Shown one piece after another: positions 1 through 7,012 of a stretch of 64,000 nt of DNA. A program made the translations under genes and the position numbers. The notes under the pieces are model-generated. The model was given only the letters and a program-made list of their open reading frames with translations, searched no databases and was not told the DNA's origin. Source of the stretch: Aliikangiella maris (GTDB lineage Bacteria; Pseudomonadota; Gammaproteobacteria; Enterobacterales; Kangiellaceae); the NCBI RefSeq assembly GCF_040719265.1, contig NZ_JBFDAH010000024.1:1-64000 (forward strand). The letters are read 5' to 3'. The first letter of the stretch is position 1. Each line of letters begins with the position of its first letter.

Positions 1-1
1 G

Positions 2-760
2 TATGATCCCAATTATTTTTGGCCATTGGAAGAATATTATAAATTGCTCGATACTAATCCCACCGCGGCAGGTATTGCTAAAAAGTTTCGTGAAAAGCAT
101 ACGCGGCGGGTGGAGGCTGAGCGACGATTAATTGTAAATAAAGCTAAGCCTAAGGATAAAGCAGGTTATGATGCGAGTGTTGAACAATCAGGGAATATTG
201 TTGATAATGAGCGGACGCATCGTAGTGAGTTGGGGAGAGATGTTCCAGACTCTGCATTAGTAAAAGGAGCTGCATTTAGGCATCAAACAAAATGGAAGCC
301 TAATGTAAACGGGCCTCGTTCAGCAGATGGTGCATTGAGGTTGGCTGATGATTATGGTGTATATATTGCGGACGATGTAAAAATTAGATTTGTCGATGAT
401 GATTTTTACGATAGTAGTTTTGGTAAATACGGAGATTCATTTGCTAGCTACGGACACGTAAAAGTTACCAATCCTAACCAGCAGTTAACTTGGAAGAATG
501 TAATGTCTGATAGGGACGGTAACGTTAATATTTATGTTAGGAATTCAGTTCTAGATAGTGATGAAGGTATAGTTGCAGTTTTGCATCACGAAACTCATGA
601 AGTAGAAGCGCTTAGAGATATTTTCGCGAGAAGAGTTTCTATTCCAGCAAGTGAATACCGTAGCTTAATTAACGATTCAACGCCTAACAATCTTCATTGG
701 GAAGCAGTTGATATTGGAGATCAAGCTGTTTGGCAACTCAGACAAGATAGAGGTTATTAA
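2..760 (+). CDS. C-terminal part of a polymorphic-toxin-like protein (5' end outside window)
   Basis: The reading frame is already open at base 2 (Y-D-P-N-Y-F-W-P-L-E-E...), so the gene begins upstream; the TTG at 26 is only an internal codon. The visible 250 residues start with a basic, charged linker and end in a domain carrying LHHETHEVEAL followed by a W-E-A-x-D...W-x-L-R-x-x-RGY tail. Clustered His/Glu residues of this kind occur in toxin tips of Rhs, CDI and T6SS-delivered proteins, but the spacing is not a canonical HExxH zinc site. A small acidic gene starts 2 bases after the stop, the usual place for an immunity gene. Delivery class cannot be told because the N-terminus is missing. 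A metal-dependent hydrolase activity is inference. Confidence 0.6.
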   Translation, partial: YDPNYFWPLEEYYKLLDTNPTAAGIAKKFREKHTRRVEAERRLIVNKAKPKDKAGYDASVEQSGNIVDNERTHRSELGRDVPDSALVKGAAFRHQTKWKPNVNGPRSADGALRLADDYGVYIADDVKIRFVDDDFYDSSFGKYGDSFASYGHVKVTNPNQQLTWKNVMSDRDGNVNIYVRNSVLDSDEGIVAVLHHETHEVEALRDIFARRVSIPASEYRSLINDSTPNNLHWEAVDIGDQAVWQLRQDRGY

Positions 761-762
761 AA

Positions 763-1047
763 ATGAGTTCATCATCCTACAAAGAGTTTGTAGAAAAACA
801 CCTTTCTGATTGTGAGAGATATAATATTGCTGTCGAAGATGCAGCTTTTACTATCATGCATAAAGCAGAAGATTTTGAAGATGAAGAAGTGGTTGATGTT
901 TTTAGTGCTTTGCCAAGTGAAATTAGAACCAATATTCAAAGTAATATATCTGACTTCGAAAAAACGGGAGAGTATCACGTTATATCAAGCACAGGAACTT
1001 CATTGAATTTGACTCTGTTAATGGAAAGGTTATCTAAGCTAATATAG
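763..1047 (+). CDS. Small acidic protein, candidate immunity protein for the upstream toxin tail
   Basis: A 94-residue protein starting at ATG 763, 2 bases after the preceding stop, so almost certainly co-translated with it. It is acidic and helical in character (E-D-F-E-D-E-E-V-V-D-V near residue 40), has no signal peptide or membrane segment, and so would act in the cytoplasm. I recognise no family. The immunity role is inferred only from its position behind a toxin-like C-terminus, its size and its acidity. A hairpin lies just after the stop. Confidence 0.55.
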   Translation: MSSSSYKEFVEKHLSDCERYNIAVEDAAFTIMHKAEDFEDEEVVDVFSALPSEIRTNIQSNISDFEKTGEYHVISSTGTSLNLTLLMERLSKLI

Positions 1048-1056
1048 CTTGTATTG

Positions 1057-1083
1057 AATAGCCTAGGTATTAACTAGGCTATT
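1057..1083 (+). terminator. Hairpin after the first immunity candidate
   Basis: AATAGCCTA (1057-1065) and TAGGCTATT (1075-1083) form a perfect 9-bp stem with a 9-base loop. Only a weak T-rich tail follows, so termination may be inefficient. The right arm overlaps the start of the open frame of the next toxin module (from 1078). Confidence 0.5.
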
Positions 1084-1140
1084 GTTCCAAACAATAAACC
1101 ACAACTTTTCACAAATAAATATCCTGAGCATGAAATAGAT

Positions 1141-1482
1141 GTGCCTAGAGTAGTTCCGATGGATCGGTTAACTCAAATCAGTGGAAACTATAATTACGTT
1201 GTTTTAGAAAATGGACAACTCGTAGTAGGGAAAACAGGGCACACTAGTTTAACAAGTGGAAATGCTGTCCAAGCAGCAGGTGAGTTAAGACTCTATAATG
1301 GTAATGTAAAATGGTTCGATAATGCATCAGGGCATTATCAGCCAACAGGTGATGCCATTGGTTCTATCGCTGAAAAAGCGTTAATTGATGCAGGATTAAA
1401 AGCCTCTGGTAAATATGTTCCTAAAGTTTGGGTTTTTGATTCTAAGTTGCCACGAGGTGGAAAATGGGTTCCGGCAGAATGA
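1141..1482 (+). CDS. Orphan toxin C-terminal module (displaced polymorphic-toxin tip)
   Basis: The frame is open from 1078 and contains GTG 1141 as the first usual start, yet no ribosome-binding site precedes it. The upstream codons (I-V-P-N-N-K-P-Q-L-F-T...) read as normal protein, so this looks like a toxin tip cut from a larger protein. The core Y-N-Y-V-V-L-E-N-G-Q-L-V-V-G-K-T-G-H followed by A-A-G-E-L-R-L-Y-N-G and N-A-S-G-H-Y-Q-P resembles tip domains I associate with Rhs/CDI-type toxins; assignment from memory, moderate certainty. Its stop overlaps the start of the next gene (ATGA), typical of toxin/immunity pairs. Likely silent unless recombined onto an intact N-terminus. Confidence 0.6.
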   Translation: MPRVVPMDRLTQISGNYNYVVLENGQLVVGKTGHTSLTSGNAVQAAGELRLYNGNVKWFDNASGHYQPTGDAIGSIAEKALIDAGLKASGKYVPKVWVFDSKLPRGGKWVPAE

Positions 1483-1835
1483 TTATTGATGAAATAAAAA
1501 AAGAATTGCTTGAAGCAGAAAATATTTTAAATACTGAGTTTTCTTTCGAGCTTGCAGAGCCAAACTATATTCGCTGTATTGAGTTGATAAATGCAAACTC
1601 AGATATTAAAGATGACGTTGAGGCTTTAATAATTTCGATGTTTGAGGATAAAGCAGTTAGCAGTGAACCAATTGCTTATCTGATGTATTGCTTAAGATGG
1701 CCTAGAGTAAAAACGTGGATGGAAGAAAGTTTAAGAAATACTCCAGATGCAATTGCAACTGGTGCGCCAATGGAAAAGGTTATAGACGCTTATGATGATG
1801 ATTGGGAAAATAAGGAGTTCTATAAATCAATTTAA
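1479..1835 (+). CDS. Candidate immunity protein for the orphan toxin module
   Basis: 118 residues from ATG 1479, which overlaps the toxin stop as ATGA; an in-frame ATG at 1464 lies inside the toxin gene and is less likely. The protein is soluble, acidic and helical (M-I-I-D-E-I-K-K-E-L-L-E...), ends K-S-I, and has no recognisable family. Stop-start overlap with a toxin tip argues for a dedicated immunity function through translational coupling. A strong terminator follows directly. The function rests on context alone. Confidence 0.6.
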   Translation: MIIDEIKKELLEAENILNTEFSFELAEPNYIRCIELINANSDIKDDVEALIISMFEDKAVSSEPIAYLMYCLRWPRVKTWMEESLRNTPDAIATGAPMEKVIDAYDDDWENKEFYKSI

Positions 1836-1840
1836 ATTAT

Positions 1841-1867
1841 AGCCCAGCGATGCTGGGCTTTATTTTA
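1841..1867 (+). terminator. Rho-independent terminator after the orphan cassette
   Basis: AGCCCAGC (1841-1848) pairs with GCTGGGCT (1852-1859) around a 3-base loop and is followed by a T-rich run. It closes the toxin/immunity operon. Confidence 0.85.
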
Positions 1868-1883
1868 CCAACTTAGGTTAGCA

Positions 1884-2192
1884 TCACTCAACCGGCAGAC
1901 GCTCAGATTTGGTGCAGACAATCAGCATCCCGGCAAACATCATCACCTTGAGCTTGCGACCCACAGCAAAACCGCCCATCTCCAGCCATCAACCTGCGAT
2001 ACTGATTTGCGGTGTGGGCGGTCCGGGGGACTGGCAAAGCTCTGTGCAATGGAATGATTGAACGCTGGTCTCACAAAAAGCGAGCCGTCGAGAGTTGGGG
2101 TTAACGTCAATCTCAACGGTGGAATATTGAGCCTGATAGGGGCAAGCGTTTGAATTACAGGGTGAAATTGCCTTATCATCTGGTTTAGTCAC
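1884..2192 (-). pseudogene. SymE-family toxin relic with one nonsense codon
   Basis: GTG start at 2192 with a very good Shine-Dalgarno (GAGGAGG, 5 bases upstream). After about 66 codons the frame reads P-P-T-P-Q-I-S-I-A-G, then TGA (near 1992), then W-L-E-M-G-G-F-A-V-G-R-K-L-K-V and ends R-L-P-V-E. The pattern G-x-W-L-E-x-x-G-F-x-x-G-x-x-V is the hallmark of the SymE family, the AbrB-fold toxin of the SOS-linked symE/symR pair. The stop sits where Gly-Arg-Trp-Leu is expected, so a single CGA to TGA change would explain it. The N-terminal half is cysteine-rich and unlike E. coli SymE. Family assignment is fairly secure; inactivation is what the sequence shows. Confidence 0.65.
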
Positions 2193-2265
2193 TTTGACCT
2201 CCTCGTAAGGGCGGGGTGATTAGCTGGCCTTGGGTGTTACAGCACCCTTGGCTAGCGCTTTATAT

Positions 2266-2367
2266 TTAGGATACCTGCTGCTGTTTAATCAGAGCCTCCA
2301 GCATATCCGAAATAAACTTCTGTTTGCTTCTAGGTAACAACCTCACTTGCTCAATCTGACGTTGCAA
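2266..2367 (-). pseudogene. C-terminal scrap of an XRE-type transcriptional regulator
   Basis: The last 33 codons (L-Q-R-Q-I-E-Q-V-R-L-L-P-R-S-K-Q-K-F...) end at the stop at 2266. This helix pair resembles the tail that follows the helix-turn-helix in many XRE-family repressors. No HTH remains: upstream the frame runs into transposase-derived DNA in another frame. A fused relic; not expected to be functional. Confidence 0.4.
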
Positions 2368-2620
2368 TGTCGATGTAATTGTAAATATCCCAGTCAAGAA
2401 CTTGCTTGATATCTTTTTTCGATTTAACCGGTAAGTTAGTGATAAAACTCCAACGGATAGGCTCTCTATTGTCTGGTGTTTCTGCTTCAATTGCGGAAAT
2501 AAAAGTAATGGTTGTATCAGGGGACTGAGCCTCTTTTCCTATCGGTGGATGTAAGTCAATCGTTTTAACTCTAAGCGCTAAGGTGGTTGAAATTAATTCA
2601 CCTTCTCTGTTAACAAACAA
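2351..2620 (-). pseudogene. IS4-family transposase fragment
   Basis: About 76 codons read F-V-N-R-E-G-E-L-I-S-T..., I-D-L-H-P-P-I-G-K-E and P-I-R-W-S-F-I-T-N-L-P-V-K-S, ending V-L-D-W, where the frame is lost. The stretch P-x-x-W-x-x-x-T-N-L-P-V...W-Y-x-x-R-W is the well-known region before the catalytic Glu of IS4-type DDE transposases. The catalytic Glu region, the N-terminal half and the inverted repeats are missing, so this is dead transposon DNA. It abuts the XRE scrap, marking a recombination junction. Confidence 0.7.
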
Positions 2621-2639
2621 AGCCTAACGGTAAAATGAA

Positions 2640-3224
2640 TATTTGACAGGTTTCAATAAAAAATACCTTTAATCCATAAAGTAATTGTGGTTAAAGTGAG
2701 TGGTTTAGGTTTTTTTTAGTGCGTTTTATTGGTTGGGTTTTATTGATTGAGTTTTATCAGGTAAAAATTTATTGAATCAAACGCAAAGTATTTTTTGAGT
2801 AGCTCAAATGGATTTTGTCGATTAAAAACCTTATAAAAATAAGGTTAATAATATTGGCTGATAATATCTTAAGAGCTGCATTTAAGATTTTTAAAATGAG
2901 TTTTTTTTAAGGTGTGTTGTTGCTTAATTCCACAGAAACTCCGTGGATTTAAAGGTGAAGTTTATCAAGAAAAATGCATTTTTATTCTGTATAATTCGTG
3001 CTACGTTTTATTCTGATTATTTTGACCAGATTAATAGTTTGATATGGTAAAAATGAGATTTTAAAAGTTCGTTTGTCATGAACGGTTTTCGTTCATTACT
3101 TTTGTTTAAGGCAACGCACCTAATAAGTTGTTTTTTAGAAACGGATTTTTTTCAAGTCTTTTATTTATTCCTAATAACGTTATTCTGGCCTAAGGTAAGT
3201 CTTTCAAACGAGACTTTTAAATTT
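2640..3224. other. AT-rich intergenic region upstream of nnrS
   Basis: No convincing gene. It holds a short hairpin (TCCAC...GTGGA near 2930-2948), an NsrR-like palindrome and a TATAAT hexamer at 2990-2995. An in-frame upstream extension of nnrS begins at ATG 3078, but that part does not look like the start of an NnrS protein. Confidence 0.5.
2970..2995 (+). promoter_or_regulatory. NsrR-like palindrome next to a perfect -10 box
   Basis: A perfect 14-bp palindrome AAAAATGCATTTTT (2970-2983) ends 6 bases before TATAAT (2990-2995). AAnATGCATTT is the half-site read by the nitric-oxide sensor NsrR, whose targets include nnrS in several proteobacteria. A site between the -35 and -10 would repress in the absence of NO. 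No good -35 is seen. Inference from motif and gene identity. Confidence 0.45.
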
Positions 3225-4430
3225 ATGCCATTAAATATTAATTCGCACATGCAAGAAGATAATTCGATCCCGCTATTTAGGCTAGCGTTTCGACCATTAT
3301 TTTTATTTGGTACGTTATTTGCGGTAGTTGCCATTTCGTGGTGGGTACATTTCTGGCTGCAACCCTCTGGTTGGTTACCGTATGGGGGCCATATATTTTG
3401 GCATGCTCACGAAATGTTATTTGGTTTTGGTATGGCAATCGTTGCTGGTTTTTTGTTAACCGCAGTCAAAGCTTGGACTGGTGTACCGACCATTACAGGA
3501 TCATTATTAGCTTTGTTTTTCTTATTATGGCTGGCAGGACGTATTTTAATGTCCGTCGATATTGGCGCACCAGCCTGGTTTATTGCGGTAATCGATGTCA
3601 GCTTTATGCTAATTGCTGCTGCGGCAATGGGCTACCCGATTGTTAAAGTTAAGCAATGGCGTAATCTGATGTTTATTCCAATTATGTTGGCATTTGCATC
3701 CTTAAATGCGATAAGCCATTGGGCCGTTGCTACCAATGATTTTGCTTTTGCAATGCAGGCATTACATACCACGGTAATTGTATTAGTGTTAATTATTGCT
3801 ATTTTAGGCGGACGAGTGATACCGGCTTTTACTGCGAATGGTACTGGTCGACAGGCAAAAAGAAATATTCAGTGGCTGGAAACTGTCAGCATTGTTTCGA
3901 TTATATTCTGCGCATTAATTGCACTCACCGGGTTCGATAATGTACCCTCGATTTTATTATTGGTTGCCTCGTTAATTGCGGCTGCATCAAATGGTTATCG
4001 GTTTGCACGATGGGGAATTGAGTATACGATTTCTACGCCTCTATTATGGTCATTACATTTTTCATTTATTTTTATTCCTCTTGGCTTTTTAATGTTAGCG
4101 TTGCAAAGCCTTGGTATGGTTGCAAGTATCAGTGCGGCATTACATTGCTTTACTGTAGGTGCAATGGGTGGAATGATTTTAGCGATGATATCTCGTGTTA
4201 CTTTGGGACACACCGGTCGAAATCTGATTCCACCTAAATTATTAAGTGTTGCTTATATCAGTATTATTTTGGCAACACTGATTCGTGTTACTTTACCTGC
4301 ATGGTTGCCGGAGTACTACCAAATGAGTATTCGTATTTCTGGTATTTTGTGGGTATTAGCATTTGTAATTTATTTATTCTTTTATGCGCCCATGCTGGTT
4401 ACTCGACGGATTGATGGTCGGCCAGGCTGA
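3225..4430 (+). CDS. nnrS: NnrS family membrane protein (nitric-oxide stress)
   Basis: 401 residues if started at ATG 3225 (M-P-L-N-I-N-S-H-M-Q-E-D); the first homologous-looking stretch is I-P-L-F-R-L-A-F-R-P-L-F-L-F, and ATG 3249 is a second choice. The motif GGHIFWHAHEMLFGFG with its histidines is the NnrS signature; about twelve hydrophobic segments fill the rest. NnrS is a haem/copper inner-membrane protein that protects metabolism during nitric-oxide stress. No clear Shine-Dalgarno precedes any candidate start. It is followed by a small cysteine-rich gene in the same direction and preceded by an NsrR-like site. Confidence 0.9.
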   Translation: MPLNINSHMQEDNSIPLFRLAFRPLFLFGTLFAVVAISWWVHFWLQPSGWLPYGGHIFWHAHEMLFGFGMAIVAGFLLTAVKAWTGVPTITGSLLALFFLLWLAGRILMSVDIGAPAWFIAVIDVSFMLIAAAAMGYPIVKVKQWRNLMFIPIMLAFASLNAISHWAVATNDFAFAMQALHTTVIVLVLIIAILGGRVIPAFTANGTGRQAKRNIQWLETVSIVSIIFCALIALTGFDNVPSILLLVASLIAAASNGYRFARWGIEYTISTPLLWSLHFSFIFIPLGFLMLALQSLGMVASISAALHCFTVGAMGGMILAMISRVTLGHTGRNLIPPKLLSVAYISIILATLIRVTLPAWLPEYYQMSIRISGILWVLAFVIYLFFYAPMLVTRRIDGRPG

Positions 4431-4495
4431 TTTTAATTATGTAATTTATCGATTTATTTTTTAACGTTAAACTAGTCAATACGAGGAGGCTTAAT

Positions 4496-4618
4496 ATGAG
4501 CAGTTGTTGCGGAAGTTGTGGTGGTACTGGCCACGGAAACAAAGATGAAAAAGTAGAAGAGAAAGCGTCGAACGAGCAAGAAGCGGAAAAAAAGGAAGAA
4601 GCTGAGCAAGATGCTTAA
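4496..4618 (+). CDS. CCGSCGG-type small cysteine-rich protein (40 aa)
   Basis: ATG 4496 follows a strong ribosome-binding site (GAGGAGG, 6 bases upstream). The protein begins M-S-S-C-C-G-S-C-G-G-T-G-H-G and continues as a highly charged Glu/Lys tail ending E-Q-D-A. The N-terminal CCGSCGG motif defines a family of tiny gammaproteobacterial proteins of unknown role; the paired cysteines suggest metal or NO binding (inference). It lies 65 bases after nnrS, so the two are probably co-transcribed, and it ends just before a strong terminator. Confidence 0.8.
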   Translation: MSSCCGSCGGTGHGNKDEKVEEKASNEQEAEKKEEAEQDA

Positions 4619-4640
4619 GCTGATGCTTGCATTTTCATCT

Positions 4641-4680
4641 AATAAAAAGCGGGATTTATTTCCCGCTTTTTATTGTTTTT
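4641..4680 (+). terminator. Strong terminator after the CCGSCGG gene
   Basis: AATAAAAAGCGGGA (4641-4654) pairs perfectly with TCCCGCTTTTTATT (4661-4674), followed by a T run. The A/T-rich ends make it potentially bidirectional, but the minus-strand operon ends about 170 bases away. Confidence 0.9.
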
Positions 4681-4752
4681 TTCTCGATAATTTCATAGTT
4701 TTCAGCTTGAAATTTGAGATTTAAAACATTCTTTTCAGTGATATTTATCATC

Positions 4753-4797
4753 AATCGTGTTTTTATTAATCGTGTTTTTATCAATCGTATTTTTATT
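4753..4797. repeat. Three tandem copies of a 15-bp AT-rich unit
   Basis: The unit AATCGTGTTTTTATT occurs at 4753-4767, 4768-4782 and 4783-4797 with one or two substitutions. It lies in the convergent gap between the nnrS terminator and the PepSY gene end. Probably a slippage repeat; no function is apparent. Confidence 0.8.
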
Positions 4798-4851
4798 AAT
4801 TGAAATACATTCAATGCAATCCGTAATTATTCAGGTAATTTCACCATTCAG

Positions 4852-6318
4852 TTAGTTTGACAATTCAGGCGATTTCAGCTTTTTCTTTAACGGGTTCAAC
4901 CGTAAACGTTTGGCCAGAAAGATTATCCCACCAATTAATATTACGCTAACAAAGGTTAAATTAATCTGCGTTGCTGCCGTGTTAGGCAATAATGTTCCCC
5001 ACTTTTGCCAGTAAATCAATAAGACAACTGCTAGCACCAGTAGTGTCAGATAAGTGCAGCAAGCTTTGCAATGTTTCTCGGTTTGCAATCGGCTAATGCC
5101 TAGTACTGTAGTGAGTAATATGACCCAAAAATAAAAAGGCTGGGTTAATCCCCATAAGCTGATGAGCAGAGTAATGCTTAGTGTAAGTGGTGTTCCCCAA
5201 ACAAAAGCAGTCCAAATACGATTTAATGGTGTTTTATATTTGCGTCTGGCCAACCAGATATTGATGCCTGTTGTGGCAATAACCGTGAGCGCCAGCCCCA
5301 AAACACCATAAATAATTTTAACCCAGCCATTGGCAAAATGCCCAAAGTGTAGTCGATAAACTGAATAGGCGATTTGTCTTCCTATTGGGCCATCAGACAG
5401 TCCCTGGTGATTAATAAAACTACCATCGGACTGAAAGCGATACATTTCTGAATAAATTAATCTTCCTGGTAGTGTGGCTGCAATTTCGAGATATTGGTTG
5501 GGCGTATTAATTTTTTGAATGACCAGATAAATGGGGGTAGCTTGTGGCGCTTGTTGTTTAAGATTGCTCAGTGCTTGTGCAAAATTAATTGGTGTGACTG
5601 GTTGATTAACGATTGGATCATTGCCATAAACGGCTTCGATTACTGCTTGGCGATTGCCTTGGAATTCAATTGGTGCGGCGGCCCAAATTAATAAGCTTAC
5701 CAGTCCAATGAATGCGCCCGTTAAGGCAATCATTAAATAAAACGGGATTCCCCAAACACTTAAGCGGTTATGAATGTCGGCCTGAGTGAGACGAGGATTG
5801 CGACCTAATTTTAATTGAAATGCATCTTTAAAAATTCGGGGATGTGCGAAAATGCCCGAAATGATTAAAGCCACCAGTGCTGCACCAAGTGCACCCACCA
5901 CAATAAGTCCTAATGTGCTTGGTAAATGAAGGTAGATATGTAAGGCTTTTAAGGTATGTGTCCAGCCTTCTAACGGTGGCTCACTTAAGCTGCCATCTTG
6001 ATTAACAAACCACTCTTGTTCATTGGCTGCAACATGAATTCTGGGTACGGCTGTCGTTGGAAGTACCACATAAAGTGAGTCGGGAGATTGTGAGGTTTGC
6101 GTTAAAAAACTGTCGACGGCAGTTTGAATTTGCGGCGCAGAATAGTCGGTATATTCTTGAATATTGGGTTGTTCCCAACGCTCAAACTCTTCAAAAAATA
6201 CGACCAATGCACCGGATAAACAAATAAGATATATTAATGCGCCAATACTCAGTCCCAGAATTGAATGACTGTTCAGGGATTTTTTTATCAGTTGATTAGA
6301 CAGTTTAAAATTTTGCAT
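4852..6318 (-). CDS. PepSY domain-containing iron-uptake membrane protein (PiuB-like)
   Basis: 488 residues. The first transmembrane helix (L-G-L-S-I-G-A-L-I-Y-L-I-C-L-S-G-A-L-V) is followed by F-F-E-E-F-E-R-W, the usual opening of PepSY-associated TM proteins. A periplasmic stretch, three more helices with a second PepSY-like region and H-F-G-H-F near residue 325, and a C-terminal membrane bundle follow. Members of this family sit in siderophore-uptake operons and are thought to reduce or release iron at the inner membrane. It is the last gene of a three-gene minus-strand operon headed by a TonB-dependent receptor. The exact reaction is unknown. Confidence 0.85.
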   Translation of the reverse strand: MQNFKLSNQLIKKSLNSHSILGLSIGALIYLICLSGALVVFFEEFERWEQPNIQEYTDYSAPQIQTAVDSFLTQTSQSPDSLYVVLPTTAVPRIHVAANEQEWFVNQDGSLSEPPLEGWTHTLKALHIYLHLPSTLGLIVVGALGAALVALIISGIFAHPRIFKDAFQLKLGRNPRLTQADIHNRLSVWGIPFYLMIALTGAFIGLVSLLIWAAAPIEFQGNRQAVIEAVYGNDPIVNQPVTPINFAQALSNLKQQAPQATPIYLVIQKINTPNQYLEIAATLPGRLIYSEMYRFQSDGSFINHQGLSDGPIGRQIAYSVYRLHFGHFANGWVKIIYGVLGLALTVIATTGINIWLARRKYKTPLNRIWTAFVWGTPLTLSITLLISLWGLTQPFYFWVILLTTVLGISRLQTEKHCKACCTYLTLLVLAVVLLIYWQKWGTLLPNTAATQINLTFVSVILIGGIIFLAKRLRLNPLKKKLKSPELSN

Positions 6319-6376
6319 TTTGATTGATTTCGTTCATTGAACTAAGCTGATGATTAAAAGGTAGAATCTGCTGTTT

Positions 6377-6961
6377 TTAGCTTAATAAAAGCAAGAGTGA
6401 GCCCAGCAAACCGCTACAAGTTATCCAAAAAAAACGTACTCTTTTGTTTTGCTGCATACACCCCCAGTAAGCAAAAAAAGCCCAAAATAGGGGTAAAGTG
6501 AAGGCTGATAATACTAAAGTATTGGCTTGGTCAAACGGTAAAACTTTAAATAGTATCAAACTTAAAACACAACTGGTAAACAGAGCTAGTGGACCGATAA
6601 CTAAAAAATCGAGTAAGCCTGAAATCAGTGTTTTTAATGAAAGTGGCGTTTTATTTTGCTTGCTTTGTACTGCTTGAGAACTGGGTTTTTTTTCTGGCTT
6701 TTTATTGTTTGATGTCTCTTTTAAACTGAATAAAATATAAAGCCAGGCACTTAAGGTCAGATTTAAACAAGCAAAGCTTAAACCAAACTCAACACCACTA
6801 AAACTAATCCAATAGTAAGTAGAAACACAGACTAAACCCCAGCCAATGATTAATCCCAAGCAATGAACCATATTAGACAAGTTTGCTTTTTTATTTTTTT
6901 TCCAGATAAAAAATAAACTGCCCAGCCCTAAAATATTAAATACAATACCGTTTAAAATCAT
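6377..6961 (-). CDS. Small membrane protein of the iron-uptake operon
   Basis: 194 residues, with three hydrophobic segments, a Lys/Ser/Gln-rich cytoplasmic loop (N-N-K-K-P-E-K-K-P near residue 85) and three more hydrophobic segments. I do not recognise a named family with confidence; proteins of this size between a TonB receptor and a PepSY protein are common in iron operons (for example DUF3649/DUF3325-like proteins), and it may be a distant member. Gaps of about 50-60 bases to both neighbours fit one transcript. Probable accessory factor for siderophore uptake. Confidence 0.65.
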   Translation of the reverse strand: MILNGIVFNILGLGSLFFIWKKNKKANLSNMVHCLGLIIGWGLVCVSTYYWISFSGVEFGLSFACLNLTLSAWLYILFSLKETSNNKKPEKKPSSQAVQSKQNKTPLSLKTLISGLLDFLVIGPLALFTSCVLSLILFKVLPFDQANTLVLSAFTLPLFWAFFAYWGCMQQNKRVRFFWITCSGLLGSLLLLLS

Positions 6962-7012
6962 TATGTGTTGTCTTTATCGAAAACCCACTGAGTTACTCAG
7001 TGAGTAAATGGT

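Noticed and set aside
1943..2179. Minus-strand open frame of 78 codons
   Set aside because: It overlaps the SymE-like relic in another frame; the relic has the ribosome site and family motif, this frame has neither.
4753..4797. Short tandem repeats as a CRISPR array
   Set aside because: Units of 15 bp abut with no spacers; the same holds for the heptamers at 28842-28869 and the iterons at 38461-38496.
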